NCBI GenBank assembly: GCA_030596105.1
Contig: JAUVKU010000004.1
Location: forward strand, 1 to 39,832
Origin: a bacterium
GTDB lineage: Bacteria > Patescibacteriota > Minisyncoccia > Minisyncoccales > DAOVPY01
Direction: 5' to 3'
Length of the DNA stretch: 39,832 bases
Within the stretch, counting starts at the first letter, position 1. The number at the start of each line of letters is the position of its first letter. Shown here piece after piece: positions 32,703 to 39,832 of this stretch. The notes under the pieces were generated by a model. That model was not told the DNA's origin. It saw only the letters and a program-made list of their open reading frames with translations, and made no database searches. A program made the translations under genes and the position numbers.

Positions 32703-33101
32703 ATGAATATCGCATCTAAGCAACTTGGAATTTTTGGTGAAGAGATTGCCTCAAATTATCTCAAGCAAAAAAAATATAAAATTTTAGAAAAAAATTATTA
32801 TTCTCCTTTGCCTAATTTAACAAATGACAAATTAGATAAAGGCGAGATTGATATTATAGCTAAAAAACACGGCGTAATTAGTTTTGTTGAAGTAAAAACA
32901 ATAAAAGATAATATAAATTTTAACCCAGAAGACAAAGTAAATTTTCAGAAACAAAAAAAACTGATAAAACTTGCTGAAATTTGGCTTAATCAAAATAAAA
33001 TTCCGTTAGATTCTAAATGGCAAATTGATATTATCGGAATAAAAATAGACTTAAATAATAAAAAAGCAAAAATTAGGCATTTTAAAAATGCCGTTTGCTG
33101 A
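32703..33101 (+). CDS. YraN/UPF0102-family nuclease-like protein
   Basis: This 132-aa protein matches UPF0102 (YraN): an N-terminal helix with GIFGEEIASNYLKQKKYKIL, ending in KNYYS, then the PD-(D/E)XK-type core KGEIDIIAKKHGVISFVEVK (the E-D-I-I and E-V-K catalytic pattern), and a C-terminal WQIDIIGIKID. The fold is that of a restriction-endonuclease-like Holliday junction or DNA-repair nuclease, but the family function is not settled. It ends with TGA, showing that UGA is a stop in this genome. Confidence 0.9.
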   Translation: MNIASKQLGIFGEEIASNYLKQKKYKILEKNYYSPLPNLTNDKLDKGEIDIIAKKHGVISFVEVKTIKDNINFNPEDKVNFQKQKKLIKLAEIWLNQNKIPLDSKWQIDIIGIKIDLNNKKAKIRHFKNAVC

Positions 33102-33134
33102 ACCTTTAATCGCGGAATAGGTTTGTAACGAGAG

Positions 33135-33168
33135 TTTCGTGTTTGTGCGAGTTCGCTTGAACACGAAA
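33135..33168 (+). promoter_or_regulatory. Leader hairpin upstream of the GH1 gene
   Basis: TTTCGTGTT (33135-33143) and AACACGAAA (33160-33168) pair perfectly, and GCGA/TCGC (33147-33156) pair within the loop, forming a 34-nt two-tier hairpin 40 nt before the GH1 start. There is no T run, so it is not a plain terminator. Confidence 0.45.
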
Positions 33169-33207
33169 ATCGTAGCAAAAACTATTTCACAATTAAAAGT
33201 TAATGAA

Positions 33208-34392
33208 ATGAAAAAAATTTTAAACTTCCCAAAAAATTTTTTATGGGGTTCTGCCACTTCCAGTCATCAAGTTGAAGGCAACAACACACACAATGATTGG
33301 TGGAAAGCCGAACAAGCAAAAGAATTAAAGTTCAAATCAGGCAAAGCTTGCGATCATTATAATCGCTATGAGCAAGATTTTGATTTGATAAAATCCTTAA
33401 ATCAAAATGCTCACCGCTTTTCAATTGAATGGGCGCGAATTGAACCAGAAAAAGGAAAATTTGATAAAAAAGAAATTGAACATTACAGAAAAGTTCTTTT
33501 AGCTTTAAAAAAAAGAAAAATTAAAACAATGGTTACTCTCTGGCATTTTACCAATCCAATTTGGTTTGAAAAAATTGGAGGATGGAGCAATAAAGAATCT
33601 GCTGATTGCTTTGAACGATATGTAAAAATTATTGTTGAAAAATTGGGATATTTAGTTGATTTTTGGGTAACTATAAATGAACCACATGTTTATATTAGAG
33701 GTGGTTATATGGCTGGCAATTGGCCACCATTTAAAAACAATCCCATTAAGGCAATAAATGTTTTTAATAATTTTGTTAAAGCACACAAAGTAAGTTATAA
33801 AACTATACATAATAAATATCCTAAAGCAAAAGTAAGTATTTCAAAAGCAGTTAGCCATACTGAACCAGCAAGAAAGCAATGTATATTAGAAAAACTTATC
33901 GCACTATTAATACATTATTTTTATAACCATCTTTTTTTAAAAAAAATTGAAAACGAGCTTGATTATATAGGCATTAATTACTATACTCGCAGTAGAATAA
34001 TTTTTTATCCTCCTTTTAAAAAAAATCTAGATAAAAAAATCTCTGATATTGGTTGGGAAATTTATCCTCAAGCGATCTATCATCTTTTAAAATATCTATC
34101 TAAATTTGAAAAGCCAATCTATATTACAGAAAACGGCTTAGCAGATGCTCAAGATAAACACAGAAAAAATTTTATTAAAGACCATCTTTTTTACATACAC
34201 AAAGCAATAGAAGAGGGCGTAGATGTTCAGGGTTATTTCCATTGGTCTTTAATGGATAATTTTGAATGGGCGTTAGGCTTTTCTCCAAAATTCGGACTAA
34301 TTGAAATTGATTATAAAACAATGAAACGGAAACCTCGTCCAAGCGCTAATTATTACGCTAAAATTTGCAAAAATAATTATTTAATAAAATAA
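33208..34392 (+). CDS. Glycoside hydrolase family 1 (beta-glucosidase-like)
   Basis: This ~394-aa TIM-barrel glycosidase starts MKKILNFPKNFLWGSATSSH, the GH1 N-terminal signature with QVEGN; an ATG 69 nt upstream is not supported by the family. The acid/base Glu is in VTINEPHVY and the nucleophile in IYITENGLAD, both intact. Aglycone-site WHW-like elements include VTLWHFTNPIWF and the C-terminal YFHWSLMDNFEWALGF. At under 400 residues it is shorter than the usual 440-480, mainly through loop trimming. No signal peptide, so it acts on imported sugar in the cytosol. It is followed 7 nt later by a sugar- or metabolite-type transporter. Confidence 0.93.
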   Translation: MKKILNFPKNFLWGSATSSHQVEGNNTHNDWWKAEQAKELKFKSGKACDHYNRYEQDFDLIKSLNQNAHRFSIEWARIEPEKGKFDKKEIEHYRKVLLALKKRKIKTMVTLWHFTNPIWFEKIGGWSNKESADCFERYVKIIVEKLGYLVDFWVTINEPHVYIRGGYMAGNWPPFKNNPIKAINVFNNFVKAHKVSYKTIHNKYPKAKVSISKAVSHTEPARKQCILEKLIALLIHYFYNHLFLKKIENELDYIGINYYTRSRIIFYPPFKKNLDKKISDIGWEIYPQAIYHLLKYLSKFEKPIYITENGLADAQDKHRKNFIKDHLFYIHKAIEEGVDVQGYFHWSLMDNFEWALGFSPKFGLIEIDYKTMKRKPRPSANYYAKICKNNYLIK

Positions 34393-34399
34393 AGAAGCT

Positions 34400-35344
34400 A
34401 TGCTTTGGTTAATATTCACAATCATAAGTTATTGTGCTTTTGGAGCAACATCTCTTTTTGATAGGTATCTTGTGAGGGGCCCTATTCCAGGAGCGAAAAT
34501 CTATGCGTTTTATGTTGGAATACTTGGTGCAACAAGCATAGTGCTTTTTCCTTTTGTAGGATTTTTTGTTCCAACTCTACAAGAACTCGCGCTTAATTTT
34601 TCTGCTGGAATAATAACTATCTTAGCTCTATTTGCTTTATATTGGGCATTTAAAAATTTTGAAGCTTCTAAAATTATTCCAGCAATTGGAGGAATTCTAC
34701 CTATTTTTACTTTAGTCTTAATTTATTTTTTTTCCGATGAAAAAATTTCTTGGGGACATTGGAAAATACTCTCATTTATTCTTTTAATATTGGGCAGCAT
34801 TCTTATCACCTATGAAAAGAAAAATGTAAAAAGATTAAAAGGAATTAATTTTTTTATAAACAGTTTCTCATTGAAAGGCATTGAAATCTCCATTATAATA
34901 GCCTTCTTATTTTCTCTATCTCTTTTTCTAACAAAAACAGTTTACATATCACAACCGTTTTGGAATGGATTTATCTGGATAAGAATTGGGGGATTTTTAA
35001 TGGCGCTATGCTTCCTTTTCTCTCATAAAGTAAGAAATGAAATTTTCAAAAAACGAACAAGTTTTAAACCAAAAACAATTAAAGCTTTCTTTTTAAATCA
35101 ATCTTTGGCAGCAATAGGATCAATCCTACAAAACTTTGCGATTGCTTTGGCTCCATTATGCTATTTAGCTTTTATCAACGCCCTGCAAGGAATACAATAT
35201 CTTTTCTTGTTATTTCTTACTATAATCATCTCTTTAAAATTTCCTAATTTTCTAAAAGAAAATGTTTCTAAAAAAAGCCTTTTACAAAAATTCGGAGCTA
35301 CTTTTTTAATCGTCTTAGGATTAATAATTTTTACTTTATCCTAA
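34400..35344 (+). CDS. EamA/DMT-superfamily transporter
   Basis: This 314-aa integral membrane protein has about ten hydrophobic helices arranged as two repeats of five, as in EamA (drug/metabolite transporter) proteins. The repeat signatures are visible: FALYWAFKNFEASKIIPAIGG in the first half and IALAPLCYLAFINALQGIQY in the second, both at the ends of their helical bundles. The cargo cannot be predicted. It lies 7 nt after the GH1 gene and 37 nt before the second glycosidase, which suggests a link to sugar or glycan metabolism (inference). Confidence 0.85.
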   Translation: MLWLIFTIISYCAFGATSLFDRYLVRGPIPGAKIYAFYVGILGATSIVLFPFVGFFVPTLQELALNFSAGIITILALFALYWAFKNFEASKIIPAIGGILPIFTLVLIYFFSDEKISWGHWKILSFILLILGSILITYEKKNVKRLKGINFFINSFSLKGIEISIIIAFLFSLSLFLTKTVYISQPFWNGFIWIRIGGFLMALCFLFSHKVRNEIFKKRTSFKPKTIKAFFLNQSLAAIGSILQNFAIALAPLCYLAFINALQGIQYLFLLFLTIIISLKFPNFLKENVSKKSLLQKFGATFLIVLGLIIFTLS

Positions 35345-35381
35345 AAATTAAAACATAAAATAACGATTTTTTAATACAACT

Positions 35382-36395
35382 ATGAAAAAAATCTTCAAAA
35401 TAACCCTATTCGCATTTATTGCCCTGCTTTTACTCTTATTGTCTTTGTTTGGCTATTTATTTTTTGGAAAAAAATCTCAAGCTGAAAATATAGCTTGGGG
35501 AGTGTGCTTTTCACAAAAACACGCGCAAGATTTTAAATTAGATTGGAAAAAAACTTATTTAGCTTTAATGGACGATTTAGGAATAAAAAGAATTAAAACC
35601 GCTGTACATTGGGACTTAATTGAACCAAAAAAAGGAGAATACTATTTTGAAGATATGGATTGGCAAATTAAAGAAGCAGAAAATCGTGAAGTAAAAATTC
35701 TTTTAATAATAGGTATGAAAACAGGGCGATGGCCAGAATGCCACTTACCTCAATGGGCAACTAATTTAAACAAACAAGAGCAACAAAAAGAAATTTTAGC
35801 AATGCTGGAACAAATAGTCTTAAGATATAAAGACTCTCCAGCCATTAAATATTGGCAAATTGAAAATGAGCCCCTTTATCCATTCGGCGTATGTCCATGG
35901 AGCGACAAAGAATTTCTAAAGAAAGAGGTAGAATTAGTAAAAAAATTTGATGATCAAAAACATCCTATAGTTATAACGAGTAGCGGAGAATGGTCGCTTT
36001 GGTTAAAAGAAGCGAAAATAGGGGACATTGTCGGAACATCGCTATATAAAATAATCTGGTTTGGCAAATTAGAAAGACATATAACTTATCACTTCCCGCC
36101 AATTTATTTTTGGAGAAGATTACAAATTATTAAACATTTTTTTAATAAAGATGTAATCTGCACAGAACTTCAAGCAGAACCATGGGGATCAAGACTGCTA
36201 TACGACTCTCCATTAGAAGAACAAAAAAAATCAATGAACTTAAAACAATTCCGAGAAAATATGGAATTTGCCAAGGCAACTGGCTTTGATAAATTTTATC
36301 TATGGGGTGGAGAATGGTGGTATTGGATGAAAACAATCCATAAAGATGACGAAATGTGGAATGAAGCCAAAAAAATATTTTTGGTAAATCCCTAA
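35382..36395 (+). CDS. Membrane-anchored TIM-barrel glycoside hydrolase
   Basis: This 337-aa protein has an N-terminal signal anchor (residues 5-29, Leu-rich) and a GH-A-type TIM barrel outside the membrane. It starts AWGVCFSQKHAQDF, continues RIKTAVHWDLIEPKKGEYYF, has the acid/base Glu in YWQIENEPLYPF, and the second catalytic Glu in VICTELQAEPWG. The end has YLWGGEWWYWM, rich in aromatic residues as expected for substrate stacking. The closest families seem to be GH39/GH42/GH5-type clan GH-A enzymes; I cannot pick one. It is the last gene of the GH1-EamA-GH cassette and ends at a strong terminator. Confidence 0.8.
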   Translation: MKKIFKITLFAFIALLLLLLSLFGYLFFGKKSQAENIAWGVCFSQKHAQDFKLDWKKTYLALMDDLGIKRIKTAVHWDLIEPKKGEYYFEDMDWQIKEAENREVKILLIIGMKTGRWPECHLPQWATNLNKQEQQKEILAMLEQIVLRYKDSPAIKYWQIENEPLYPFGVCPWSDKEFLKKEVELVKKFDDQKHPIVITSSGEWSLWLKEAKIGDIVGTSLYKIIWFGKLERHITYHFPPIYFWRRLQIIKHFFNKDVICTELQAEPWGSRLLYDSPLEEQKKSMNLKQFRENMEFAKATGFDKFYLWGGEWWYWMKTIHKDDEMWNEAKKIFLVNP

Positions 36396-36401
36396 AAACC
36401 C

Positions 36402-36435
36402 AAAAGCAGTCCCGACAAAATCGGGACTGCTTTTA
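36402..36435. terminator. Bidirectional terminator between convergent glycosidase and GT4 genes
   Basis: AAAAGCAGTCCCGA (36402-36415) pairs perfectly with TCGGGACTGCTTTT (36421-36434) across a 5-nt loop. A/T tracts on both sides allow termination in both directions. Confidence 0.92.
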
Positions 36436-36449
36436 TATTATTATTAAAC

Positions 36450-37610
36450 TTATTTTTTAATCAATCCTTGATAAATATCTACTAATTTTTTCGCTTGATT
36501 TTCCGCTGAAAAATCTATTGCAATTTTTTCAGAATTTAAAGAAAATCTTTTACGCAATTTTTCATTTTCTAAAAGTTCTAAAACTTTTTTAGCAAATAAA
36601 GAGACTGATTCTTTTTTAATTAAAAATCCATTTTTTTTATTAACAACAACCCCTTTATAAGCAGAATCATCCAAAGCAACTATGGAAAGCCCGCTTGCGG
36701 CAGCTTCTAAGACCACTAATCCCTGCGTTTCACTTAAAGATGGATAAACGAAAACATCGGCTAAATTATAAAAATCAGGAAGTTTAGGATATGGAACCCT
36801 ATTAATATATTTAATAAATTTTTCTACTCCCAAATCTTGTGCTTGCGTTTTAAGTGTTTCAAAATAATGCCCTTGATTGCCAATCATTATCAATAAAACA
36901 TCTTGTCTTGTCTTTAAAACTTCTTTTAACACTTTTGGCAAAAAACTCACATTTTTTCCTTCGCATATCCTGCCAACAAAAAGCAATACTTTTGTTTTGG
37001 GACTAATTCCAAGCTCTTTTCTTTTTTTCTTTTTTTCCCGTATTGTTTTTTTAAAAATCGGCACATCAATTCCAGTAGGCAAAACCGCTATTTTTGTTTT
37101 CACGCCATAATCCTGTAAAATTTTTTTAAACTTATAAGATGGAGCAATAGTTAGTTGCGCTTGATTTGCAAAAAACTTACTTAATGCCTTTCCCATATAT
37201 GGAAGAACGATTTTTTCTTTAAAATGAATTATAGCGTATGCTGGAATACGCGTATGGTGCGTATAAACCAATGGAATATTTTGGCGTTTAGCAATATAAC
37301 GCCCCAAAAATCCCATTGTAAAAGGAGTATGACAATGAACAATATCTAACTTAAAATCTAAAATCTCTTTCAATTGAGAAGGCTTTTTAGGAAAAATTGG
37401 AATCGCTAACCTCATTTCTGGACTTTTCATAATTCTCAACGCCTTAAAACGAAAAACATTAGGATTTACATCTTTATAATTAGAAAAATAGGGAGCGTAA
37501 ATAAATATCTTATGCCCCATTTTTTCCACATCTTTCCTAAACATCTCCATAGAAACTTCTGTTCCTCCAACGCCAGGAAGATATGTGTCAGTAAAAAATC
37601 CTATATTCAT
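36450..37610 (-). CDS. GT4 glycosyltransferase (GT-B)
   Basis: This 386-aa GT-B enzyme is a GT4-family retaining glycosyltransferase. The acceptor domain opens MNIGFFTDTYLPGVGGTEVS, and HCHTPFTMGFLGRYIAK and YTHHTRIPAYA are typical of mannosyl- or glucosyltransferases acting on diacylglycerol or phosphatidylinositol. The donor domain has LLFVGRICEGKNVSFL and the EX7E motif in SLSETQGLVVLEAAASG. It lies one base after its paralogue, so both are cotranscribed. A role in membrane glycolipid synthesis is likely from family resemblance; donor and acceptor are not proven. Confidence 0.9.
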   Translation of the reverse strand: MNIGFFTDTYLPGVGGTEVSMEMFRKDVEKMGHKIFIYAPYFSNYKDVNPNVFRFKALRIMKSPEMRLAIPIFPKKPSQLKEILDFKLDIVHCHTPFTMGFLGRYIAKRQNIPLVYTHHTRIPAYAIIHFKEKIVLPYMGKALSKFFANQAQLTIAPSYKFKKILQDYGVKTKIAVLPTGIDVPIFKKTIREKKKKRKELGISPKTKVLLFVGRICEGKNVSFLPKVLKEVLKTRQDVLLIMIGNQGHYFETLKTQAQDLGVEKFIKYINRVPYPKLPDFYNLADVFVYPSLSETQGLVVLEAAASGLSIVALDDSAYKGVVVNKKNGFLIKKESVSLFAKKVLELLENEKLRKRFSLNSEKIAIDFSAENQAKKLVDIYQGLIKK

Positions 37611-37611
37611 A

Positions 37612-38775
37612 TTATTTTTTTTTATTTTTAATAATTTTTTTATAAATTACTAATAATTTTTTTGCTTGATTTTCCTCTGAAAAATTAGCCGCTATTTTCA
37701 AAGAAGCCTTTGAAAATTTTTCGTATAAAAAAATATTGCTTAAAAGTTCTAAAACTCTTTTCGCAAAAATTTTTGAATCTTGTTCTTCAATCAAAAATCC
37801 ATTTTTTTTATGAATTACCGTTCCTTCAAGAGCGTCGTCTTTTAACGCTACAACAGGTAAGCTAGAAGCTATTGCTTCCAAGATAACTAATGGTTGGTTG
37901 TCAGTTAAAGAAGAAAAAAGAAATATGTCAGACATCTTATAATACTCTGGTATTTTTGAACTAACAACAGAACTAGTAAAATTAATAAATTGACTAATTC
38001 CAAGCTCGTCTCCAAGTTGACGAAGATTATCAAGATAGGGACCAGGTCCCACCATAAATAAAAGCGTAGGCGTTTTTGTTTTTTTCAAAATTTCTTTAAA
38101 CGCTTTTAATAAAAATTCTAAATTCTTTTCTTTAGTCATTCTTCCAACAAAAAGCAATATCTTTGTTTCTGAAGCAATGCCATATTTTTTCTTAAGTCTA
38201 ATTTTCTCTTCTTCGGATTTTTTAAAAAGATCTAAATCCACTCCATTAGGCAAAACATAAATTGGTCGTTTAACGCCATAATCTTCAAGTAGACGCTTCA
38301 TTTTATGCGATGGGCTAATTACAGCGTCTGCCATATTTGAATACCAAGAGCTTAAAGCCTGAGCTAAATACGGAAGTAATAATTTTTCTTTCAAATAAAA
38401 TTTTACATATTCTGGATAATGCGTATGGTGCGTATAAACTAATGGAATATTTTGGCGTTGAGCAATGTATTTCGCCAACAATCCCAAACTAAAGGGGGAT
38501 TGCGCATGCGCTATATCTAATTTAAATTTAGTGATTTTTGAAGGATAATTTTTAGGAAAAAACGGAAACGCAAGATATAATTGTGATTTATCAAACATTT
38601 TTAAAGAACGAAACCGAAAAATATTCGTTTCTTTCTCTTTATACCCTTTTACATAAGGAGCATAAATAAAAACCTGCTGACCTATTTTTTCCAGCCCCTT
38701 TCTAAAATTTTGCATTGAAACAGTTACTCCATGAATTGTTGGCAAATAACTATCACTAAAAAACCCGATTTTCAT
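37612..38775 (-). CDS. GT4 glycosyltransferase (GT-B), paralogue
   Basis: This ~387-aa GT4 enzyme is about half identical to its downstream neighbour. The chosen start is MKIGFFSDSYLPTIHGVTVS, equal to the family N-terminus; an ATG at 38817 would add 14 residues. The domain landmarks are AHAQSPFSLGLLAKYIAQ, VYTHHTHYPEY, and LLFVGRMTKEKNLEFLL. The EX7E motif is altered to D-x7-E (SLTDNQPLVILEAIASS), which may change donor handling. It is the first gene of the two-gene unit with a good promoter at 38831-38859. Confidence 0.9.
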   Translation of the reverse strand: MKIGFFSDSYLPTIHGVTVSMQNFRKGLEKIGQQVFIYAPYVKGYKEKETNIFRFRSLKMFDKSQLYLAFPFFPKNYPSKITKFKLDIAHAQSPFSLGLLAKYIAQRQNIPLVYTHHTHYPEYVKFYLKEKLLLPYLAQALSSWYSNMADAVISPSHKMKRLLEDYGVKRPIYVLPNGVDLDLFKKSEEEKIRLKKKYGIASETKILLFVGRMTKEKNLEFLLKAFKEILKKTKTPTLLFMVGPGPYLDNLRQLGDELGISQFINFTSSVVSSKIPEYYKMSDIFLFSSLTDNQPLVILEAIASSLPVVALKDDALEGTVIHKKNGFLIEEQDSKIFAKRVLELLSNIFLYEKFSKASLKIAANFSEENQAKKLLVIYKKIIKNKKK

Positions 38776-38830
38776 ATATTGGTCTACGCCATTAAAACTA
38801 TTATATTTACTAAACAACTATTATATAATT

Positions 38831-38859
38831 ATTATACAACTATTATTAATAAGAAACAA
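38831..38859 (-). promoter_or_regulatory. Promoter of the GT4 pair
   Basis: On the minus strand -35 TTGTTT (38854-38859) and perfect -10 TATAAT (38831-38836) are 17 nt apart. The start of transcription near 38824 leaves about 49 nt before the preferred start codon. Confidence 0.65.
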
Positions 38860-38894
38860 TTAACATCAAAAATGTCAAAAATACGAAAAACTGG

Positions 38895-38950
38895 TTGACA
38901 AATTAGCGAAAATGGGCTAGGATAGAGCTAGTCCCTGACGAGGGATTTTT
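38895..38950 (+). promoter_or_regulatory. Promoter with immediate terminator-like hairpin upstream of the 3D gene
   Basis: A -35 TTGACA (38895-38900) and -10 TAGGAT (38918-38923) are exactly 17 nt apart. Directly at the expected transcription start lies TCCCT-GACG-AGGGA (38932-38945) followed by five T. The layout repeats that at 27746-27821. Confidence 0.65.
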
Positions 38951-39000
38951 AATTTGAACAAAAAATGAAATTGAAAAATAATAAATTTTTTCAATAAATT

Positions 39001-39504
39001 ATGAAAATATTCAAAAAAACAGATTTTACCAAAATATCTTTCTTATTTATAGCAGGGCTATCTTTCTTTGGTTTGTTTTCTGAGGCTAAACAATTTAGTT
39101 TCTTAAGCACACCCGAAGATACAAGCCGAATAATAAGAAACGACTCTTTGACTTTTATACAAGGGAACAGTATTGTGCCAATTTCTCTATTGCCTGAGCC
39201 AAAAGTTGTCCGAAAAATAAATGTTATTACAAGCGCCTACACAAGCTTAGAATGGCAAACTGATAGCACGCCTTTTATTACAGCGTCTGGAAGCCGAACA
39301 AGATTTGGAATTGTAGCAAATAATGGACTTTTATTCGGCACAAGAATTCGTATGCCTGAAATTTACGGAGATAAAATTTTCGTGGTTGAAGACAGAATGC
39401 ACAGTAGAAAAGGAGATTTTCATGTGGATGTTTGGCTTCCAACTAACACAGAAGCTGTAAATTACGGAGTAAAATTCACATATATAGAAGTCTTAAAGAA
39501 TTAA
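39001..39504 (+). CDS. Exported 3D-domain (RlpA/MltA-like barrel) protein
   Basis: This 167-aa protein has an N-terminal hydrophobic signal or anchor (ISFLFIAGLSFFGLFSEA) and a C-terminal 3D domain, a small double-psi beta-barrel named for its three Asp residues. The signature is visible: NVITSAYTS, FGIVANNGLLFGTRIRMPEIYG, then FVVEDRM and DFHVDVWLPT, ending NYGVKFTYIEVL. Homologues include the C-terminal domain of lytic transglycosylase MltA and Gram-positive cell-wall proteins. It probably acts on peptidoglycan outside the membrane (inference). It has a promoter with a leader hairpin and its own terminator. Confidence 0.9.
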   Translation: MKIFKKTDFTKISFLFIAGLSFFGLFSEAKQFSFLSTPEDTSRIIRNDSLTFIQGNSIVPISLLPEPKVVRKINVITSAYTSLEWQTDSTPFITASGSRTRFGIVANNGLLFGTRIRMPEIYGDKIFVVEDRMHSRKGDFHVDVWLPTNTEAVNYGVKFTYIEVLKN

Positions 39505-39531
39505 ACCCATTAGAATTGTTTAAAATCATTT

Positions 39532-39561
39532 AAAAACACTTTGCTAACGCAAAGTGTTTTT
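39532..39561 (+). terminator. Terminator after the 3D gene
   Basis: AAAAACACTTTGC (39532-39544) pairs perfectly with its complement (39549-39561) across loop TAAC; a T run is included in the 3' arm. Confidence 0.9.
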
Positions 39562-39626
39562 GTCTTCAAAATCATTATGTTTTTACTGGATGACAAACTA
39601 ATCAACCAGTTCCGCAAAAATTAATA

Positions 39627-39713
39627 TTGGTGCCCGGGGTGGGACTCGAACCCACAAGGGATTACTCCCAGAAGATTTTAAGTCTTCCGTGTATACCATT
39701 CCACCACCCGGGC
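39627..39713 (-). tRNA. tRNA-Leu (TAA)
   Basis: Class II minus-strand tRNA with acceptor GCCCGGG/CCCGGGC, discriminator A and encoded CCA (39627-39629). The anticodon stem GAAGA/TCTTC closes loop CTTAAAA, anticodon TAA. A long variable arm (GGGAGTAATCCC) precedes T-loop TTCGAGT. Confidence 0.94.
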
Positions 39714-39832
39714 ATATCATGAGACCATTGAACAATATCATTTCTACTGCGATTTCAAAATTTCGGCTACAAATTATTCAGAACTCGTCAATGTGTATTG
39801 TCGTACACACTTCCTCGTTCTTCACAATTCTC
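39714..39832. other. Right edge, upstream of tRNA-Leu
   Basis: The last 119 bp carry no gene I can support. On the minus strand a frame is open from the edge to a stop at 39778-39780 (about 17 codons, ending HIDEF), which could be the 3' tip of a gene outside the window. A small inverted repeat TGTGTA/TACACA lies at 39792-39809. Confidence 0.35.

Noticed and set aside
33139..33207. Upstream ATG giving a longer GH1 protein
   Set aside because: The extra 23 residues fall in the leader hairpin and are not part of the conserved GH1 N-terminus, which starts at 33208.
39778..39832. Possible 3' end of a minus-strand gene at the right edge
   Set aside because: Only about 17 codons are visible, too few to support a gene or assign a family.
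1..39832. UGA read as glycine (code 25), as in some CPR groups
   Set aside because: UGA ends yraN and birA at the expected protein ends, and no in-frame UGA occurs in the conserved genes read.

Overview
This AT-rich, gene-dense window looks like a chromosome segment from a Candidate Phyla Radiation bacterium (Patescibacteria, probably a Parcubacteria-like lineage). This is inferred from short versions of core proteins (254-aa YidC, 718-aa ValS without its coiled coil), several small two-helix type IV secretion-type pilins, few Shine-Dalgarno sequences and very short intergenic gaps. UGA is used as a stop (yraN, birA), so the standard bacterial code applies and not the UGA=Gly code of some CPR groups. 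No rRNA, CRISPR array, transposase or phage gene was seen.

Layout. 1-3048: tandem array of at least three paralogues, each a two-helix pilin-like N-terminus joined to a Cys-rich ectodomain with beta/gamma-crystallin-like repeats. 3154-5186 (-): rpmH-rnpA-yidD-yidC-khpB, the classic origin-proximal cluster but with no dnaA beside it; then tRNA-His, tRNA-Arg and an orphan sensor kinase. 6675-13245: tRNA-Pro/Gly, HU, RNase Y, ClpP, a DUF502 membrane protein, NusA and ribosomal protein S1. 13363-17998 (+): a degenerate metallo-beta-lactamase-fold protein, gyrA, a structured candidate RNA, a methyltransferase and two small pilins. 18104-23070: tRNA-Leu, the minus-strand operon tsaD-valS-prsW-hsp20, and tRNA-Glu. 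23141-27338 (+): a membrane GT2 glycosyltransferase followed by a biotin module (biotin carrier, BirA, carboxyltransferase). 27408-32577 (+): a small unknown protein, a NYN-domain protein, tRNA-Ala, an HD-menorin (FAM151/DUF2181) fusion, a membrane-anchored serpin and a PHP phosphoesterase. 32703-36395 (+): YraN, a GH1 glycosidase, an EamA transporter and a membrane-anchored TIM-barrel glycosidase. 36450-38775 (-): two paralogous GT4 glycosyltransferases. 39001-39713: a secreted 3D-domain protein and tRNA-Leu.

Together the genes combine an informational core (translation, transcription, RNA decay, membrane insertion) with a large cell-surface investment: pilins, crystallin-type ectodomains, serpin, glycosyltransferases and glycosidases. 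That fits a small episymbiont interacting with a host surface, which is inference. The most unusual items are the mosaic pilin-crystallin array, the HD-menorin fusion, the serpin, the biotin module with a triplicated 31-bp stop/start junction, a three-way-junction RNA candidate after gyrA, and promoters followed at once by terminator-like hairpins.
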